A stretch of 64,000 bases of DNA from JAKZRT01 sp965247915 (lineage in GTDB: Bacteria > Pseudomonadota > Alphaproteobacteria > Rhodobacterales > Rhodobacteraceae), in assembly GCA_965247915.1 (NCBI GenBank), contig OZ252048.1:1426001-1490000 (forward strand), written 5' to 3'. The notes beneath the pieces were generated by a model that was not told where the DNA came from, searched no databases, and saw nothing but the letters and a program-made list of their open reading frames with translations. Positions 17,715-26,366 of the stretch are shown in pieces. The position numbers and the translations under genes were made by a program. Numbering within the stretch: position 1 is the stretch's first letter; every line of letters starts with the position of its first letter.

Positions 17715-17745
17715 AGGGCATCTCAAGGTTGAGACGCCCTTTTTA
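17715..17745 (+). terminator. Rho-independent terminator of rpsD
   Basis: Stem AGGGC-TCTCAA against TTGAGA-GCCCT with a GG loop and one internal mismatch, followed by TTTTT. It lies 30 bases after the rpsD stop. Confidence 0.9.
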
Positions 17746-18201
17746 TGTCTGAAAACAAACGATAAAAGTGCTAACGCGGTGACTTACTGTCTTGGCGTAT
17801 GGCCTGGGATTTTCTTTAATATGCAGCGTCCGGATAGCGGGACAGAATTGCCGTTGGAATTTCGGCACAGCGCAAGCCGGGCGGGCGCCTGCCCGTGGGG
17901 TGGCGCAGCCACGTCTGTTCGGTGCGCTTTATGGCAGCAAGGTGCATCTTCCATGACCGCTGGGCGAACCGAAAGCCCAGGCGCCAGCCCGCCGGAACGG
18001 GCAGGCGCTCGCCCGGCGCCTTCGGCTTTATTCCGGGCGAAGAGCGCAAAGCGGCAACGTTGGGCGAGGGCATCGGCGGCAAGACTGGTCATGAATGCTA
18101 CTGTGCCACACTGCAGGCAATCGGGAGAGGCTCGGCAATCGACACTGGCCTTGGGGGGGAACCCTGAGTAAAACTAAGGCCGAGGCAAACAGGTAGACGT
18201 T
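17746..18201 (+). other. Intergenic region with a 19-bp inverted repeat; no supported gene
   Basis: About 455 bases with no convincing coding sequence. The short frames present have arginine- and proline-rich content typical of shadow frames. A 19-bp inverted repeat with one mismatch lies at 17877-17895 and 17998-18016 (CCGGGCGGGCGCCTGCCCG and the complement of CGGGCAGGCGCTCGCCCGG). The two arms enclose about 100 bases. It could be a small repeat element or a structured RNA upstream of hisC. Confidence 0.4.
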
Positions 18202-19287
18202 ATGAGCGGCCCGCAACCACAGCCCGGGATCATGCAGATCGCGCCCTATCAGGGCAGCGCGTCGCGTCTGGAGGGTGTTGGGCGGGTCATCAAGCTCAGC
18301 TCCAACGAAAACCCGAACGGCCCCTGTCCGGCAGCGGTGGCGGCCTACCACGCAACCGCCGCAACGTTGCACCGCTATCCCGGCACCGATCACGGGCCGC
18401 TCAGGCGGGCGATTGCCGAGGTGAGGGGGCTGCATGCGGATCGCATCATTTGCGGCGTCGGGTCGGACGAGATACTCGCCCTGCTTTGCTTTGCCTACGC
18501 GGGGCCAGGCTGCGAGGTGATCCACACCGAACACGGGTTTTCGATGTACCGCATTTCGGCCCTGGCGGCGGGGGCGACGCCGGTCGAGGTCGGCGAAACC
18601 GGTCGGCGGGTGGATGTCGACAAGATTCTGGCGGGTGTGCGCGACGCGACGCGGCTGGTCTTTATCGCCAACCCCGCTAATCCGACCGGGACCACGGTTG
18701 CATCGGGCGACCTGGACCGCCTGGTGCGTGGCCTGCCCGGTCATGTCATGTTGGTGCTTGACGGTGCTTACGCGGAATTCGCGCCGGGATACGATGGCGG
18801 TGCATCGCTGGTCGAGGGCCATGAAAACGTCGTCATGACCCGCACATTTTCCAAGCTTTACGGGCTGGGCGGTCTGCGCGTCGGCTGGGGTTACGGCGCG
18901 CGCGCGGTCATCGATGTTCTGAACCGGGTGCGCGGGCCGTTCAATCTGGGCGTGGGTCAGTTGGCGGCGGCCGAGGCGGCGGTCCGGGACCGGGGTTTTG
19001 CCGATAGCTATGCGGCCGAGAACGCGCGGTTGCGGGCCTGGCTGACCGAAGCTCTGGCGCGCGCCGGCGTGTCCTCGGACCCGTCGTTTGCCAATTTCAT
19101 CCTGGCTCGCTTTGCCGACAAGCGCGAGGCCGAAGCCTGCGACGCGCACCTGCGGGCGCAGGGGATCATCGTGCGGCGGGTTGCCGGTTACGGGTTGCCC
19201 GAATGCCTGCGGATCACCGTCGGCACCAAATCCGATTGCGAGGCCGTCGTGCGCGCCGTTGCCGAGTTCAAGGACACCAGACCATGA
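18202..19287 (+). CDS. hisC: Histidinol-phosphate / aromatic aminotransferase
   Basis: Protein of 361 residues of the class II PLP aminotransferase fold. It has SSNENPNGPCP near the start, ANPANPTGT for substrate and cofactor binding, and the PLP lysine in TFSKLYGLGGLRVGWGYGA. It converts imidazole-acetol phosphate to histidinol phosphate and, given its partner gene, may also act on prephenate or arogenate-type aromatic substrates. It overlaps the prephenate dehydrogenase gene by ATGA, so the two are co-translated. Confidence 0.92.
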   Translation: MSGPQPQPGIMQIAPYQGSASRLEGVGRVIKLSSNENPNGPCPAAVAAYHATAATLHRYPGTDHGPLRRAIAEVRGLHADRIICGVGSDEILALLCFAYAGPGCEVIHTEHGFSMYRISALAAGATPVEVGETGRRVDVDKILAGVRDATRLVFIANPANPTGTTVASGDLDRLVRGLPGHVMLVLDGAYAEFAPGYDGGASLVEGHENVVMTRTFSKLYGLGGLRVGWGYGARAVIDVLNRVRGPFNLGVGQLAAAEAAVRDRGFADSYAAENARLRAWLTEALARAGVSSDPSFANFILARFADKREAEACDAHLRAQGIIVRRVAGYGLPECLRITVGTKSDCEAVVRAVAEFKDTRP

Positions 19288-20201
19288 GCCAGATTTACAA
19301 CCGCGTGGCCCTGATCGGGCTTGGGCTGGTCGCGTCATCGATGGCGCTTGCGATGCGCCGGGCCGGGCTGGCGGGTGAGATTGTCGGCACGGCCAGGACG
19401 CCCGAGACCCGCGATATCGTGCGCGAAATGGGGTTTTGCGACCGCGTTGTCGATAGCGCCGCCGAGACCGTCAAAGGCGCCGACCTGGTGGTTCTGGCTG
19501 TGCCGGTCGGCGTCATGGGCGCGGTGGCCGCCGAAATCGGTCCGCATCTGGCGACCGGCGCCACGGTGACCGACGTGGGTTCGGTCAAGGGCGCGGTGAT
19601 CGAGGCGGTGGCCCCGTATCTGCCTGACAATGTTCACTTTATTCCCGCGCACCCGCTGGCGGGCACTGAACATTCGGGGCCGCGCGCCGGGTTCGCCGGG
19701 CTCTTCGAGAACCGGTTTTGCCTGATTACGCCAGACGCCAAGGTGCCGCGCGATGCGGTCGACAGTCTGGCGGCGCTGTGGAACGCCATTGGCGCGACTG
19801 TTGAGGAAATGGACGCCGAACATCACGATCTGGTGCTGGGGGCGATCAGCCATGCGCCGCATCTGATCGCCTACACCATGGTCGGCGTGGCCGATGACCT
19901 GCGCCGCGTCACCGACCGCGAAGTGATCAAATATTCGGCCGCGGGTTTCCGCGATTTCACCCGCATCGCGGCCAGCGATCCGACCATGTGGCGCGATGTT
20001 TTCCTGAACAACAAAGCGGCGACCCTGGAAATTCTCGGGCGCTTCACCGAAGAGCTGTTTTCGCTGCAACGCGCGATCCGCACCGGCGACGGCGATTTTC
20101 TGCACGATTATTTTACCCGCACCCGCGAAATTCGGCGAGGCATTATCGAGGCCGGTCAGGACACCGACGCGCCGGATTTCGGAAGAGGGAAAAACCTATG
20201 A
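19284..20201 (+). CDS. tyrC: Prephenate/arogenate dehydrogenase
   Basis: Protein of 305 residues. It has an N-terminal NAD(P) Rossmann motif (VALIGLGLVASSMAL), DVGSVKGAV, HPLAGTEHSGP with the catalytic histidine, and HHDLVLGAISHAPHLIAY in the helical C-terminal domain. It performs the oxidative decarboxylation step of tyrosine synthesis. The start at 19284 overlaps the hisC stop. It overlaps the following extensin-family gene by another ATGA. Confidence 0.92.
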   Translation: MSQIYNRVALIGLGLVASSMALAMRRAGLAGEIVGTARTPETRDIVREMGFCDRVVDSAAETVKGADLVVLAVPVGVMGAVAAEIGPHLATGATVTDVGSVKGAVIEAVAPYLPDNVHFIPAHPLAGTEHSGPRAGFAGLFENRFCLITPDAKVPRDAVDSLAALWNAIGATVEEMDAEHHDLVLGAISHAPHLIAYTMVGVADDLRRVTDREVIKYSAAGFRDFTRIAASDPTMWRDVFLNNKAATLEILGRFTEELFSLQRAIRTGDGDFLHDYFTRTREIRRGIIEAGQDTDAPDFGRGKNL

Positions 20202-20848
20202 TTTTCAAGAAGATGTGTGTACTTGCGCTGGTTTTCGCGGGGCCGGCCGCGCTGGCCGATCCGGCTGCCAGCGGCGGCGGCCCGGGAAACGGTTACACAG
20301 TTTGGCTGGCCTCGAAAAGCACACCGCAAAGGATCTGCAATTCCAGCGCCATCCGGGGCAAGCGGCTGGCGCGTATCCGCAGCGGTACGCGCGGTTGCGG
20401 CGTGACCAGCCCGGTGCGGGTGCACGAGGTGTCGGGCGTCGCCCTGTCGCCGCCGGCGATCATGGACTGCCGGACCGCCAGGTCGCTGCGCAAATGGGTC
20501 AGGCGCGGCCCGAAGCGGACGCTTGGCGCTTTGGGCGGCGGTCTGGTCGAAATGCGGGTCTACGACCATTACAACTGCCGCACCCGCAACAATGTGCGCG
20601 GCGCGAAATTGTCGGTGCACAGCAGGGGCCGGGCGATCGAAATCGGGTCGTTCCACCTTGCCGATGGCCGCTCGATCAGTGTGCTCGAGCACTGGACCGA
20701 TCCGAGATACGGCAAACATCTGCGCAAAATGCTGCGCCGGGCCTGCGGGACGTTCACCACCGTGCTGGGTCCGAACTATAATGCGGCGCACCGGAATCAC
20801 TTTCACCTCGACAAGGAGACCCGCCGGTACGGTGCCTATTGCCGCTGA
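20198..20848 (+). CDS. Extensin family protein (first of two)
   Basis: Protein of 216 residues with a signal peptide (MIFKKMCVLALVFAGPAALAD). The Extensin-like C domain is recognisable by GVALSPPAIMDCRTARSLRKW, VHSRGRAIEIGSF and the end NAAHRNHFHLD. Cysteines are regularly placed. Exported, probably periplasmic or cell-envelope-associated; this bacterial family resembles D-Ala-D-Ala-type peptidases in the HxxG..D and HFHLD region, but its activity is not established. ATGA overlap with tyrC. Confidence 0.85.
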   Translation: MIFKKMCVLALVFAGPAALADPAASGGGPGNGYTVWLASKSTPQRICNSSAIRGKRLARIRSGTRGCGVTSPVRVHEVSGVALSPPAIMDCRTARSLRKWVRRGPKRTLGALGGGLVEMRVYDHYNCRTRNNVRGAKLSVHSRGRAIEIGSFHLADGRSISVLEHWTDPRYGKHLRKMLRRACGTFTTVLGPNYNAAHRNHFHLDKETRRYGAYCR

Positions 20849-20884
20849 TCCATCCGTATTGACGCCGACCGTCCGAGGCATGGC

Positions 20885-21637
20885 GTGAGGCTGCTGCGCC
20901 GCTGCGTTGTTGCGCTGGTCATTGGGCTGGCAAGCGGCGCGCAAGCCAAGGCGCCGCAGAGCTCGCCCCGGCCCGCGCTGCGACCAGGTCCGGCAGTCGC
21001 GGTGCCGCAAGCCCTGGTGCGCAGCGGTGCGCGGGTGGCGCTGCGCCCGCGCCTGCGTCCCGGCGCGGGGTTTGCGCCGGCTGCCTCTTCGGTTGCGATC
21101 ACACCGATCTCGAAAGTCGGGCGGCTTTGTCGTGACCGGGCCATACGCGGCGAGGTTTTGCAACCCATCCAGAGCGGCCCCGCCTGTAGCATCGTTGCCC
21201 CGATCCGGGTGCATGCGGTCGCTGGCGTCGCCCTGTCGCCGCCCGCGATCATCAATTGCGCAACCGCGGCGGCGCTGAAAAAATGGCTGCAGAACGGCGT
21301 GGTGCCAGCGGTTGGCCGCCTGGGCCGCGGACTGGCGGGGGTGGAAATCGCCGCCTCGTTTACCTGCAGCGCCAGGTCGCAGACCAGCGACCGCGTGGTC
21401 GGGACCCATAGCGCCGGAATTGCCCTGGATGTGCGGGCGCTGACGCTGAAAAACGGCGTTTCGATCGACGTCGCGAGCGGCTGGGGCGACCCGGTGGCCG
21501 GACAGGTTTTGCGCAAGGCCCATGCTGCGGCCTGCGACCGGTTTCACACGGTCCTTGGCCCCGACGCCGGCACCGCCTATCTCGACCGCCTGCATCTGGA
21601 CACCGGCCCGCGCCGGGGCCGAAAATTGTGCCGCTAG
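20885..21637 (+). CDS. Extensin family protein (second of two)
   Basis: Protein of 250 residues. GTG at 20885 starts a signal peptide (MRLLRRCVVALVIGLASGAQA), followed by a proline/arginine-rich low-complexity stretch to about residue 70, then the same domain as its neighbour: GVALSPPAIINCATAAALKKW, HSAGIALDVRAL and YLDRLHLDTGP. The block GVALSPPAI is identical between the two. A tandem duplication is therefore likely, with later divergence of the linker. Cell-envelope role inferred from the signal peptide only. Confidence 0.82.
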   Translation: MRLLRRCVVALVIGLASGAQAKAPQSSPRPALRPGPAVAVPQALVRSGARVALRPRLRPGAGFAPAASSVAITPISKVGRLCRDRAIRGEVLQPIQSGPACSIVAPIRVHAVAGVALSPPAIINCATAAALKKWLQNGVVPAVGRLGRGLAGVEIAASFTCSARSQTSDRVVGTHSAGIALDVRALTLKNGVSIDVASGWGDPVAGQVLRKAHAAACDRFHTVLGPDAGTAYLDRLHLDTGPRRGRKLCR

Positions 21638-21754
21638 GTCTGGCACGCTTTTTTCATTTCATCGTTTTTTGCAATACTTTCGGGGGAGTGCGAGGGGGCA
21701 GACAGCCCCCTCGCCTTGGGCGACGCGCTTTAGCGCGGCGCAATCCGGCGGTGT

Positions 21755-24478
21755 CTAGCGCTCGGTCAGTTTCAGCTCGATCCGCCGGTTCTGGCCGCGG
21801 GCCGCGGGCGTGTCGGCGGGGTTGACCGGGCGGAACTCGCCGAACCCGGCTGCGGCCAGGCGCGACGGCGGGAAGGCCAGATTGTCGATCATGTAAGTCA
21901 CCACCGACAGGGCGCGGCCCTGGCTGAGCTCCCAGTTGTTGGCGAACCGGCCGCTGCCCGACAGCGGTTGGTTGTCGGTGTGGCCATCGATGCGCAGGAT
22001 CCAGTCGATCTCGGGCGGGATCTGGCCGGCAACATCGGTAAGAAGCGCCACAACCTCGGTGATCTGCACCCGGCCTTCGGGGGCCAGCGTGGCCGAGCCG
22101 CTTTCAAAAAGCACTTCGGAGGAAAACACGAAGCGGTCGCCGACGATCTGAACCCCTTCGCGGTTGCCCAAAAGCTCGCGCAACTGGCCAAAAAACTCGG
22201 ACCGGTATCGTTCGAGCTTTTTGGCTTCGGCTTCCAGTTCGCGGGCCTCGGCGGCAAGGCGCTCGGTTTCGGCCTCGAGCCGGATACGCTCGGCTTCTTC
22301 GAGTTCGGCGCGGCGTTTTTCTTCGGCGGCCACCCGCGCCAAAGCCACGTTCAGCTGCGATCCAAGCGAGGTGAGTTCAACCTGCTGGGCGTCATCGCGA
22401 TCGCGCGAATCGTCCAGCAGCGCCTGCAGCGACCCCAGTTGCTGGCGCAAGACGCGCACCTGTTGGTTCAAGAGCGCCACCTGACGCGCCGAGTCTGCAT
22501 TGACTGCCTTTTGGTCGGCGAGCGCAGCGTTGGCGGCGCGCAACAGCACGTCGCGTTCTTCGGCTAGGGTCAGGGTCGAGGCGGCGGTATTTTCGGCGGC
22601 CAGACGCGCGGCAATGGCGCTGGCCAGTTGCTCGGCGATATTTTCCGAAATGCCCGAGGTTTCGCGCAATGTTTCGCGCAATGTATCGACTTCGGCTTCG
22701 CGCGCCGCGAGCGACAACAGGGCGTCGCGCAGCTGTATTTCCAGACCTTCGCGCGCCGCCTGGGCGGCGGCCAGCAGGGTCAGCGTCTCTTCGGCGCGCT
22801 TGCGCTCACCTTCCAGCGCCAGCGTCATCGCGGTCAGTTCAGCATCGGCGTTCGCCAGTTTTTCGCGCAGGGCCTGGGCGGCGGCGGTCTCGGCTAGGCG
22901 CCTTTTTTCTTCTTCGCTCAGCGCCGTTTCGACCCCGGCCAGCCGTTCGCGCAGGGCTTCCGCGGCGGCGGCCTCGGTCAGGCGCGCGGCTTCCTCGTCG
23001 CTGAGTTTGTCGGCAACATCGGCAAAATCGGTGCGCAGTCTTTCCAGCGCCGCCGCCTCGGCCAGTTGCGCGGCTTCTGCTTCGGAAAGCGAGGTTTCAG
23101 CTTCGGCGAGTTCTGCCCTCAGTTTCGCCACTGTCGCAACCTGGGCCAGGCGCTCGGCCTCTTCGTCGGTCAGGCGGGTTTCCAGGGTCGCAAGGCGGGC
23201 GCGCAACTGCGCGACCAAAGCCGCCTCGGCCAATCGTGCCTTTTCTTCATCGGTGAAGGCGGCGCGCGCCCCGGCCAGCTCGGCCTCGAGCGCCTGCGCG
23301 GCCTGCCGCAGCGTTGAGCGTTCACCAAAGGCAACGGCCAGGCGATCGACTTCGGCCTGAAGTTCGGCGTTGAGCGTGGCTTGGTTGCGTCCTGATTGTT
23401 CTTCGGCGGCCAGCGCCGCCTGGGCGGCAAGAATTTCGGCGGCAAGAAGCAGCGCTTCATCCGAGGAAGTTTCCAGCCGATCGGTCAGATTGGCCTGAGC
23501 CGCCAAAGCGCTCGCCAATTGGACCTCGAGCGATTGCCCGCTTTCTTCGGCGGCGGCGAGCTGCGCGGCCAAAGCGTCGCGGTCGGCCAAAAGTGCGGTG
23601 AGTTGCGCGGTCAGTGTCAGCGCGTCGTCCTCGGCTGCGGCCAGCGCCGCCGCGGTCCGGGCCTGGTCGGCCTCGGCCAATGCCAGCGCTTCGGCCAGTG
23701 ACAGGCGGTTGGCCCTGGAGGCGTCCAACTCGCCGGCCAGCGCATCGCGGTCCGCGACCAGCAGGGCCAGACGCTCGGTCAGGCTGGCGCGGTCATCGGC
23801 GCCACTTTCCAGTTGCGCCAGCGCCTCGGCCAGCGAAACCTCGCGGGTCGCGGCCTTGGCCTGAAGATCGGCGATCAGGGCTTGCAGGGCATCGGCCTGG
23901 GCGGCGGCCAGACGCGCCGCTTGCGCCTCGGCATCGATCTCGTCGCGGGCCCGGGCCAGCGCCAGTTGAATCGCTTCTTGCTCGGTAATCAGGCGCGCCT
24001 GCGCCGCTTCGAGTTCCTCCAGGCTGGCGCTCAGTTGCTGGTTTTGCCCAAGCGCTGTGTTGCGTTCGGCCAGAAGGCTTGCAACCTGGGCCTCGAAACT
24101 GGCGATCCGCGCTTCGTGCGCGGTCAGCGCGTCGGCCTGTGCGGCGGTCTGGACGCGCAACGACGCGATCAGCGCGCTTTGCCGGGCGGCCGCTTCTTCG
24201 GCAACATCGATCGTCGAATTCAACTGGCCAACTTCGGTTTCCAGTTGAAAATTCTGTTGCTGTTCAAGCCCCAGTGCCTCGGCCAGTCCCGAGATCTGTG
24301 CGGCCAGATTGTCAAGTTCGCTTTCCTGGCCAAAGATGGTTTCCTGAAGGACGAACATAACGATCATGAAGATCGTCAGCACGAACATGAGCACCAGCAA
24401 AAGCGCGGTCATCGCATCCACAAAACCTGGCCAGATCGAGGTCTGGAACCGTTGCCCGCTGCGCCTGCTCAGCGCCAT
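21755..24478 (-). CDS. MotB/OmpA-type envelope protein with a very long coiled coil
   Basis: Protein of 907 residues. Residues 13-45 hold one membrane segment with a conserved-looking aspartate (WPGFVDAMTALLLVLMFVLT), as in MotB, ExbD and TolR. Roughly residues 50-750 are alanine/glutamate-rich heptad sequence. The last 150 residues form an OmpA-type peptidoglycan-binding domain (ILRIDGHTDNQPLSGSGRFA and NWELSQGRALSV). It starts 3 bases after the ExbB-like gene ends, so the two form a unit resembling a stator. This pairing is known as a conserved but uncharacterised locus in Rhodobacteraceae. It would span the periplasm and couple ion flow to a wall-anchored movement or force. Confidence 0.8.
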   Translation of the reverse strand: MALSRRSGQRFQTSIWPGFVDAMTALLLVLMFVLTIFMIVMFVLQETIFGQESELDNLAAQISGLAEALGLEQQQNFQLETEVGQLNSTIDVAEEAAARQSALIASLRVQTAAQADALTAHEARIASFEAQVASLLAERNTALGQNQQLSASLEELEAAQARLITEQEAIQLALARARDEIDAEAQAARLAAAQADALQALIADLQAKAATREVSLAEALAQLESGADDRASLTERLALLVADRDALAGELDASRANRLSLAEALALAEADQARTAAALAAAEDDALTLTAQLTALLADRDALAAQLAAAEESGQSLEVQLASALAAQANLTDRLETSSDEALLLAAEILAAQAALAAEEQSGRNQATLNAELQAEVDRLAVAFGERSTLRQAAQALEAELAGARAAFTDEEKARLAEAALVAQLRARLATLETRLTDEEAERLAQVATVAKLRAELAEAETSLSEAEAAQLAEAAALERLRTDFADVADKLSDEEAARLTEAAAAEALRERLAGVETALSEEEKRRLAETAAAQALREKLANADAELTAMTLALEGERKRAEETLTLLAAAQAAREGLEIQLRDALLSLAAREAEVDTLRETLRETSGISENIAEQLASAIAARLAAENTAASTLTLAEERDVLLRAANAALADQKAVNADSARQVALLNQQVRVLRQQLGSLQALLDDSRDRDDAQQVELTSLGSQLNVALARVAAEEKRRAELEEAERIRLEAETERLAAEARELEAEAKKLERYRSEFFGQLRELLGNREGVQIVGDRFVFSSEVLFESGSATLAPEGRVQITEVVALLTDVAGQIPPEIDWILRIDGHTDNQPLSGSGRFANNWELSQGRALSVVTYMIDNLAFPPSRLAAAGFGEFRPVNPADTPAARGQNRRIELKLTER

Positions 24479-24481
24479 GGC

Positions 24482-25690
24482 CTAGCCCTTCCCGCTGGGC
24501 GCGGGCGTTCGCGAGGCCTGGCGGATGGCTTTGGTCAGCGCGTTCAGATCGGCGCGCAGATCCGACATGCTTTCCTGACGGCCGGCGGACATTTCTTCCA
24601 GGATGCGCAGCAGTTGGACGTCGATCGATCTTAGACGCATCCGGCTTTCGACATCGACCTGGCCGCCGCTGCTCTCTTCAAAATGATTCTCAAGCGCCTT
24701 CATCAGCCGTTCGTTGCCGGTCGAAATGCGTTCGAGGGCATCAAACGGGTCGATATCGCTTTTGCTGCCTTGGGCGCTGCCGGCAAGCCCTTCGATGGCT
24801 TCGGACAGCCCGCCAAGCTGCGCCTCGGCCTCGTCACGCTCGCCGGCGGTCTGGGCGACCATGTCTTGCATCGCGTCAAGCTGTTGGACCATCTGCGACA
24901 TCACGGCCGTCAGCGCGCCGGTTTCGCCACTGCTGCCCGCGGCTTCGATATCGCCGCTGGAAAAGCCCACCCGCGTGATCGTCGAAAGCCATTCTTCCAA
25001 TTCGCGATAAAACCGATTCTGGCCATGGCCCGCGAACAGTTCCAACAGACCGACGACCAGCGACCCGGCGAGGCCCAAAAGCGATGACCCGAACGCGGTG
25101 CCCATACCGCCCAATTGCGATTCGAGCCCGGTCATCAGGCGCTTGAGGACCGCCGTGCCGCTGTCGCCCTCTTGCACATTCAGCGACTGGATGGTGGCGA
25201 CCACGGCCGGAACCGTTGTGGCGAGCCCATAGAAAGTTCCCAGAAGACCGAGAAAAATCAACAGGTTGACTATATAGCGCGTGATGTCGCGCGCCTCGTC
25301 CATCCGCGTTGCCACCGAATCGAGGATCGACCGCGATGACGCAGTGCTGATCTGCATGTTGACCCCGCGCGACCGTAGAAGCGTGGCCAGCGGCGCCAAC
25401 AGGCGCGGCGGTTTGGTCAGGTCGTGGCCCGGATGTTGGGCGGCAAATCCTTCGATCCAGCTCACCGAAGTGACCAGTTCGAGAACCTGCCAGAAGCAGG
25501 CAAAGATACCGGCCACAAACACGAAAAAGATAAAGCCGTTTAGCCAGAGATTGGCGGCGACAACCGGGGCCACGGCAGGATAGAGGATGTAGCTGCCAAA
25601 GCCCACCAGCGCGCTGATAATGACCATCAACGCAGCTTGCCGGACCGGCTGTTCAAATTGCGGGTGCGCCTGCTTGGCGGACTGCTCCAT
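24482..25690 (-). CDS. ExbB/MotA/TolQ-type proton channel protein
   Basis: Protein of 402 residues. Hydrophobic segments lie near residues 20-45, 50-75, 140-165 and 195-220. The channel signature is in NLLIFLGLLGTFYGLATTVP and GMGTAFGSSLLGLAGSLVVGLLE, as in the MotA/TolQ/ExbB family. The C-terminal part (residues 230-400) is helical and soluble, with possible coiled coil. It is the first gene of the pair with the 907-residue OmpA-type protein. Its partner carries the aspartate-bearing helix, so together they should form a proton- or sodium-driven motor. Confidence 0.82.
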   Translation of the reverse strand: MEQSAKQAHPQFEQPVRQAALMVIISALVGFGSYILYPAVAPVVAANLWLNGFIFFVFVAGIFACFWQVLELVTSVSWIEGFAAQHPGHDLTKPPRLLAPLATLLRSRGVNMQISTASSRSILDSVATRMDEARDITRYIVNLLIFLGLLGTFYGLATTVPAVVATIQSLNVQEGDSGTAVLKRLMTGLESQLGGMGTAFGSSLLGLAGSLVVGLLELFAGHGQNRFYRELEEWLSTITRVGFSSGDIEAAGSSGETGALTAVMSQMVQQLDAMQDMVAQTAGERDEAEAQLGGLSEAIEGLAGSAQGSKSDIDPFDALERISTGNERLMKALENHFEESSGGQVDVESRMRLRSIDVQLLRILEEMSAGRQESMSDLRADLNALTKAIRQASRTPAPSGKG

Positions 25691-25759
25691 CCGGGGTCGC
25701 CTACCCTTTATTTCTTTGCGGCATCATAGGGTTCCCGCCGCGCATTGCCAACCGCAAAC

Positions 25760-26302
25760 TCAAGGGCGCAAAAGTTGCTGCACGCGGTCGTTCAGCCAGT
25801 CGAGGTCAGAATCGTGCAGGCCCAGCTCGGCCAAGTGACCGGCTGTGTTTGCCAGATACTGCCAATTGGGTCCACGCCCGCCATGGGCGCGCGCGATAAT
25901 CCGCGCCTGTTCTTCCAGGTCCAGACCGCCACAGTACTGGACGTGAAGGCGGTCGATAACAAAACAAACCGCGTCAACGCTGCGGCCGTCAGCGAGGGTC
26001 AGCGGGTGGATTTCCTCGAGATAGGCGGCCGAGATCAATTCGCGCTCACGCAAATAGTCCAAGGTCGCGGTTTCGGTTCCGGGCGCGGCGCGGAACGCCA
26101 GGCCGTGACAGGCTGCGCCCGGCGCTGCATCCAGCGCCAAAACCAGCCCCGGATCGGCTTGCGTCCCCCGGTGGTGGATCGAACGCATGCAAAACGACCG
26201 GTGAAAGCCGTCAAGGCGGGCGATCAGCGTTTCCGACACCGCAAAGCCCGGCTCCCAGATCAAAGAGCCGTATCCGAATACCCAAAGCGGGGCCTGCGTC
26301 AT
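25760..26302 (-). CDS. chaC: Gamma-glutamylcyclotransferase, ChaC family
   Basis: Protein of 180 residues starting PLWVFGYGSLIWEPGF, the diagnostic YGSLIW motif of ChaC. It continues with HRGTQADPGLVLALD and the catalytic glutamate region (LRERELISAAYLEE). It splits glutathione into 5-oxoproline and cysteinyl-glycine in the cytoplasm. A single gene, divergent from the DUF2125 gene with about 65 bases between the two starts. Confidence 0.9.
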   Translation of the reverse strand: MTQAPLWVFGYGSLIWEPGFAVSETLIARLDGFHRSFCMRSIHHRGTQADPGLVLALDAAPGAACHGLAFRAAPGTETATLDYLRERELISAAYLEEIHPLTLADGRSVDAVCFVIDRLHVQYCGGLDLEEQARIIARAHGGRGPNWQYLANTAGHLAELGLHDSDLDWLNDRVQQLLRP

Positions 26303-26366
26303 TTCACTGGTTCTCCGATAGCGCCGCTTATAGACACCGCATAATGCGCGAATGGAAAGAGGCGAA

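Noticed and set aside
17784..18167. Several 88-130-codon frames between rpsD and hisC
   Set aside because: Arginine- and proline-rich, mutually overlapping on both strands, no Shine-Dalgarno, no recognised family.
21755..25690. Zorya-type anti-phage system
   Set aside because: The ExbB/OmpA pair resembles ZorA/ZorB, but no ZorC, ZorD or ZorE-like gene is adjacent, the long rod is on the OmpA partner, and the neighbours are housekeeping genes.
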